A DNA stretch of 64,000 nucleotides from Paenibacillus glycinis (GTDB lineage Bacteria > Bacillota > Bacilli > Paenibacillales > Paenibacillaceae): the NCBI RefSeq assembly GCF_009909185.1, contig NZ_JAAAMV010000007.1, forward strand, positions 223,787 to 287,786, read 5' to 3'. How positions within the stretch are numbered: the first letter of the stretch is position 1; each line of letters starts with the position of its first letter. Positions 62,381 to 64,000 of this stretch are shown piece by piece. The position numbers were made by a program, and so were the translations under genes. Below the pieces are notes generated by a model. That model ran no database searches. It worked only from the letters and a program-made list of their open reading frames with translations, and had not been told where the DNA came from.

Positions 62381-63146
62381 GGGTTCCCGTGCCCTGCTGA
62401 ACTTCGTCCTGCGTCACGAAGCCGGCGTAGGCGCTCCGTCCGTCCCGCGCGATGACCGGCCCGTTCAGGAATTCCTTGCCGGTGTCTGGATTGTAGGAGC
62501 CCACGACGGAATATTGGATGACGTAGCCTTTGCGGGTCGTTTGGCTTTGGTTCGGCGTGCTGCGATGGAAGAGCAGCGAATGGAACGCGACCAGGCTGCC
62601 CTTCTTCAATTCGACCGGAATGCCGGGGTCCTCCCCTTGGTAGCAGACATAGCCGATCTCCGAGTATACGTGCTCGACGAAGCCTTGCTTGTGCGAGCCC
62701 GGCTGAACCCAGATACAACCGTTATCGACCGTCGAATCTTCGAGCGCCAGCCAGCAGGTCAGGTAATGAACCGGCTCGGTCGGCACGTATCCGTTGTCCT
62801 GGTGCCACGGGAAATCCCGATTCGCCTCCGGGCGCTTGTACACGGACTGGTCCCAGTACAGCCGCGTATCGGGACCGAGAATGGTCGTCGTAAGATCGAC
62901 GAACCGCTCGTCGGCGATGAACCGCTGGATGTCGGGATGCTGATAATTCAAATGGCTCGTGAAATTAATCTGGTTGGCCGCGCTGATAAAATCCCGGCCC
63001 TCGCTCAGCCTGCGCGCGGATTCCTCGTCGAGCTTGTCGATATGCTCGCGAATGACGTCGATCTCCGCTTCGTTAAACAAATGCTCGAGCACGATGTACC
63101 CCAGCTCGTCGTACTGCTTCAGTTGCGCTTCGGTCAGCTTCGGCAT
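62373..63146 (-). CDS. Phytanoyl-CoA dioxygenase (PhyH) family oxygenase
   Basis: A 257-residue Fe(II)/2-oxoglutarate oxygenase. The iron ligands are H and D in PWHQDNGYVP and the distal H in SLLFHRSTPN; the cofactor arginine is probably in TRKGYVIQYS. The N-terminal region (YIVLEHLFNEAEIDVIREHI) is typical. It hydroxylates an unknown small molecule; bacterial members act on ectoine, phosphonates or secondary metabolites. The ATG at 63146 has GAGGAG 10 nt upstream; the in-frame upstream ATG at 63182 lacks a site. It is the first gene of a PhyH/DUF1450 unit. Confidence 0.85.
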   Translation of the reverse strand: MPKLTEAQLKQYDELGYIVLEHLFNEAEIDVIREHIDKLDEESARRLSEGRDFISAANQINFTSHLNYQHPDIQRFIADERFVDLTTTILGPDTRLYWDQSVYKRPEANRDFPWHQDNGYVPTEPVHYLTCWLALEDSTVDNGCIWVQPGSHKQGFVEHVYSEIGYVCYQGEDPGIPVELKKGSLVAFHSLLFHRSTPNQSQTTRKGYVIQYSVVGSYNPDTGKEFLNGPVIARDGRSAYAGFVTQDEVQQGTGTRA

Positions 63147-63425
63147 GCCGTCATCTCTCCTCATGGACTTGTCGCCTGCCATGCCGGCCGAAGCCGTTCC
63201 GTCGCTTCGGATGCATGCGGCGCATCGGGTTGCTGCATGCTTCCATTTTCCGCGATGCGCGCGTTTCGCTCAATGGCTTATCTCCGCCGCTTCATTGTAT
63301 TTTTTCCACTACTTGCAGACCCGGCCGAAGCGGCTCGTCGAACCGTCCATAACTGCACACGCTGAACGGTCGGCATGCACGCTGCCATTCGCGGCGTAGG
63401 ACGGTACGCATGCCGCCCCGGTCCC

Positions 63426-63455
63426 TTGTGTTCCGAATGTTATTAGGGTTATAAT
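63426..63455 (+). promoter_or_regulatory. Promoter of the HxlR gene
   Basis: -35 TTGTGT (63426-63431), 18-nt spacer, -10 TATAAT (63450-63455), about 80 nt upstream of the start codon. Confidence 0.6.
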
Positions 63456-63492
63456 ACGACGATAGCATTCATCATCGGAAGTAGACATGAAT

Positions 63493-63518
63493 AGGTATTA
63501 TAGTATCCGAAAAGATAC
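63493..63518. promoter_or_regulatory. Candidate HxlR operator
   Basis: GTATC-CGAAAA-GATAC (63503-63518), with GGTATTATAGTATCC overlapping on the left. It lies between promoter and start codon, a normal place for an HxlR autoregulatory site. Confidence 0.45.
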
Positions 63519-63536
63519 CAAGGAGGAGGAACCGGC

Positions 63537-63896
63537 GTGGACGAATGCAAAGCCAATACGGCGCTAGATATTCTCATCGGCAAATGGAAACCGATCATCC
63601 TCTATCATCTGGGCCAAAGCGGCACGCTCCGTTTCAGCGGACTGCAGCGGGCGATCCCGGAGATCACCAAGAAGATGCTCACCGCGCAGCTGCGGGAACT
63701 GGAATATCACGATATCGTGCACCGCGAAATTTACATGCAGATTCCGCCGAAGGTGGAATATTCGATCACGGAATACGGCCAGACGTTGTTTCCGATCATC
63801 GAGATGATGCACAATTGGGGACAGAAGCATGTCGATCATTTGGAAGAGAAATACGGGGACGGCAGCGAAGAGGCCGTTCGCGAAAACATAAATTAA
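63537..63896 (+). CDS. HxlR-family winged-helix regulator
   Basis: A 119-residue HxlR/DUF24 regulator: DECKANTALDILIGKWKPII, then LRFSGLQRAIPEITKKMLTA and the wing IPPKVEYSITEYGQ. A cysteine near the N-terminus (DEC) is at the usual redox-sensing position. It starts with GTG, with AAGGAGGAGG ahead. It is divergent from PhyH/DUF1450 and may repress that unit. Confidence 0.85.
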   Translation: MDECKANTALDILIGKWKPIILYHLGQSGTLRFSGLQRAIPEITKKMLTAQLRELEYHDIVHREIYMQIPPKVEYSITEYGQTLFPIIEMMHNWGQKHVDHLEEKYGDGSEEAVRENIN

Positions 63897-63930
63897 TGCG
63901 AAAACCGCTGTCCGATCTCGATCTGGTATT

Positions 63931-64000
63931 ATCCCCTTCAAGTAGACACTCAAAAAAACCTCGTGTTAACATGAAGTTTTGAGTGCCACTTGGAGGGGAT
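63931..64000. repeat. 70-bp near-palindrome at the right edge
   Basis: ATCCCCTTCAAGTAGACACT and the following CAAAA pair with TTTTGAGTGCCACTTGGAGG and the following GGAT, with three mismatches, around a short centre containing TGTTAACA. It is cut by the window end. It looks like facing ends of a mobile element or a very strong hairpin. Confidence 0.65.

Larger units (their letters stand above)
63147..63536. other. Divergent intergenic region between PhyH and HxlR genes
   Basis: 390 bp. It holds the HxlR promoter (63426-63455) and a candidate operator (63493-63518). The left part has several GCATGC-containing short repeats (near 63213, 63234, 63385 and 63408) but no clear element. Confidence 0.4.

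Noticed and set aside
63931..64000. Complete insertion sequence
   Set aside because: Only a palindromic end is in view and no transposase gene is present.

Overview
The window looks like a piece of chromosome from a GC-rich, soil-type member of the Paenibacillaceae (Paenibacillus or Cohnella-like). This is an inference from gene content and style: strong Gram-positive ribosome-binding sites (AAGGAGG type), an RsfA-type sporulation regulator, three sugar ABC importers each with a lipoprotein binding protein, a YesM/YesN two-component pair, many AraC, ROK, GntR and HxlR regulators, CcpA-type cre-like sites, and a Bacillus-type LexA box. I saw no rRNA, tRNA, phage, CRISPR or transposase gene.

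Layout. 0-4 kb: the start of an ABC exporter gene that runs off the left edge, preceded by a 28-codon leader ORF and an intrinsic terminator (attenuator-like layout), then a full-length rifampicin phosphotransferase gene. 4-14 kb: small housekeeping and stress genes: an epimerase/aldo-keto reductase pair divergent from an HxlR regulator; a LexA-like winged-helix gene, a 24-codon ORF, an ECF42-like sigma factor and a small zinc protein in one apparent unit behind a LexA box; a macrolide-type glycosyltransferase; a tandem GNAT plus aminoglycoside-phosphotransferase-like kinase; RsfA. 14-23.4 kb: a sugar-acid (probably hexuronate/hexonate) locus with an enolase-superfamily dehydratase, mannonate dehydratase, an ABC importer, an RraA-family protein, and GntR and AraC regulators; a 34-bp perfect palindrome sits at the GntR promoter. 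23.7-26.7 kb: an SDR divergent from its AraC regulator, and a DUF6454 protein. 27-31.2 kb: a 1,396-residue secreted multidomain polysaccharide-active protein.

31.5-40 kb: two small orphan proteins, then a seven-gene same-strand run: ROK repressor, asparaginase-II family enzyme, sugar-binding protein, two permeases, CutC-family protein, ROK kinase. 40-44.8 kb: SelO, a HAD phosphatase, an epimerase and a ManD/RspA-type dehydratase. 45-53.4 kb: an Lpl-type importer (LplB, LplC, binding protein) with a YesM/YesN sensor-regulator pair upstream; a roughly 185-bp imperfect inverted repeat splits the two permease genes. 53.7-58.3 kb: a YiaA/B membrane protein, and a GH2 glycosidase divergent from an ArsR-like regulator.

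58.3-61.1 kb is unusual non-coding DNA: 40-bp-class repeats, an 18-bp minisatellite, a triplicated unit of about 210 bp built of small CTGCA/TGCAG hairpins, a DnaA-box-like cluster, and a 13-bp minisatellite of 16 units. A PD-(D/E)XK nuclease fused to a winged helix lies between two of the repeat blocks. 61.2-64 kb: AraC regulator, PhyH dioxygenase with a DUF1450 partner, an HxlR regulator, and a 70-bp near-palindrome at the right edge.

Functionally the window is mostly scavenging of plant or microbial polysaccharide: secreted enzymes and sensors, ABC uptake of oligosaccharides, intracellular GH2, dehydratases, epimerases and kinases, with carbon-catabolite and substrate-specific control, next to antibiotic-defence genes at the left end.
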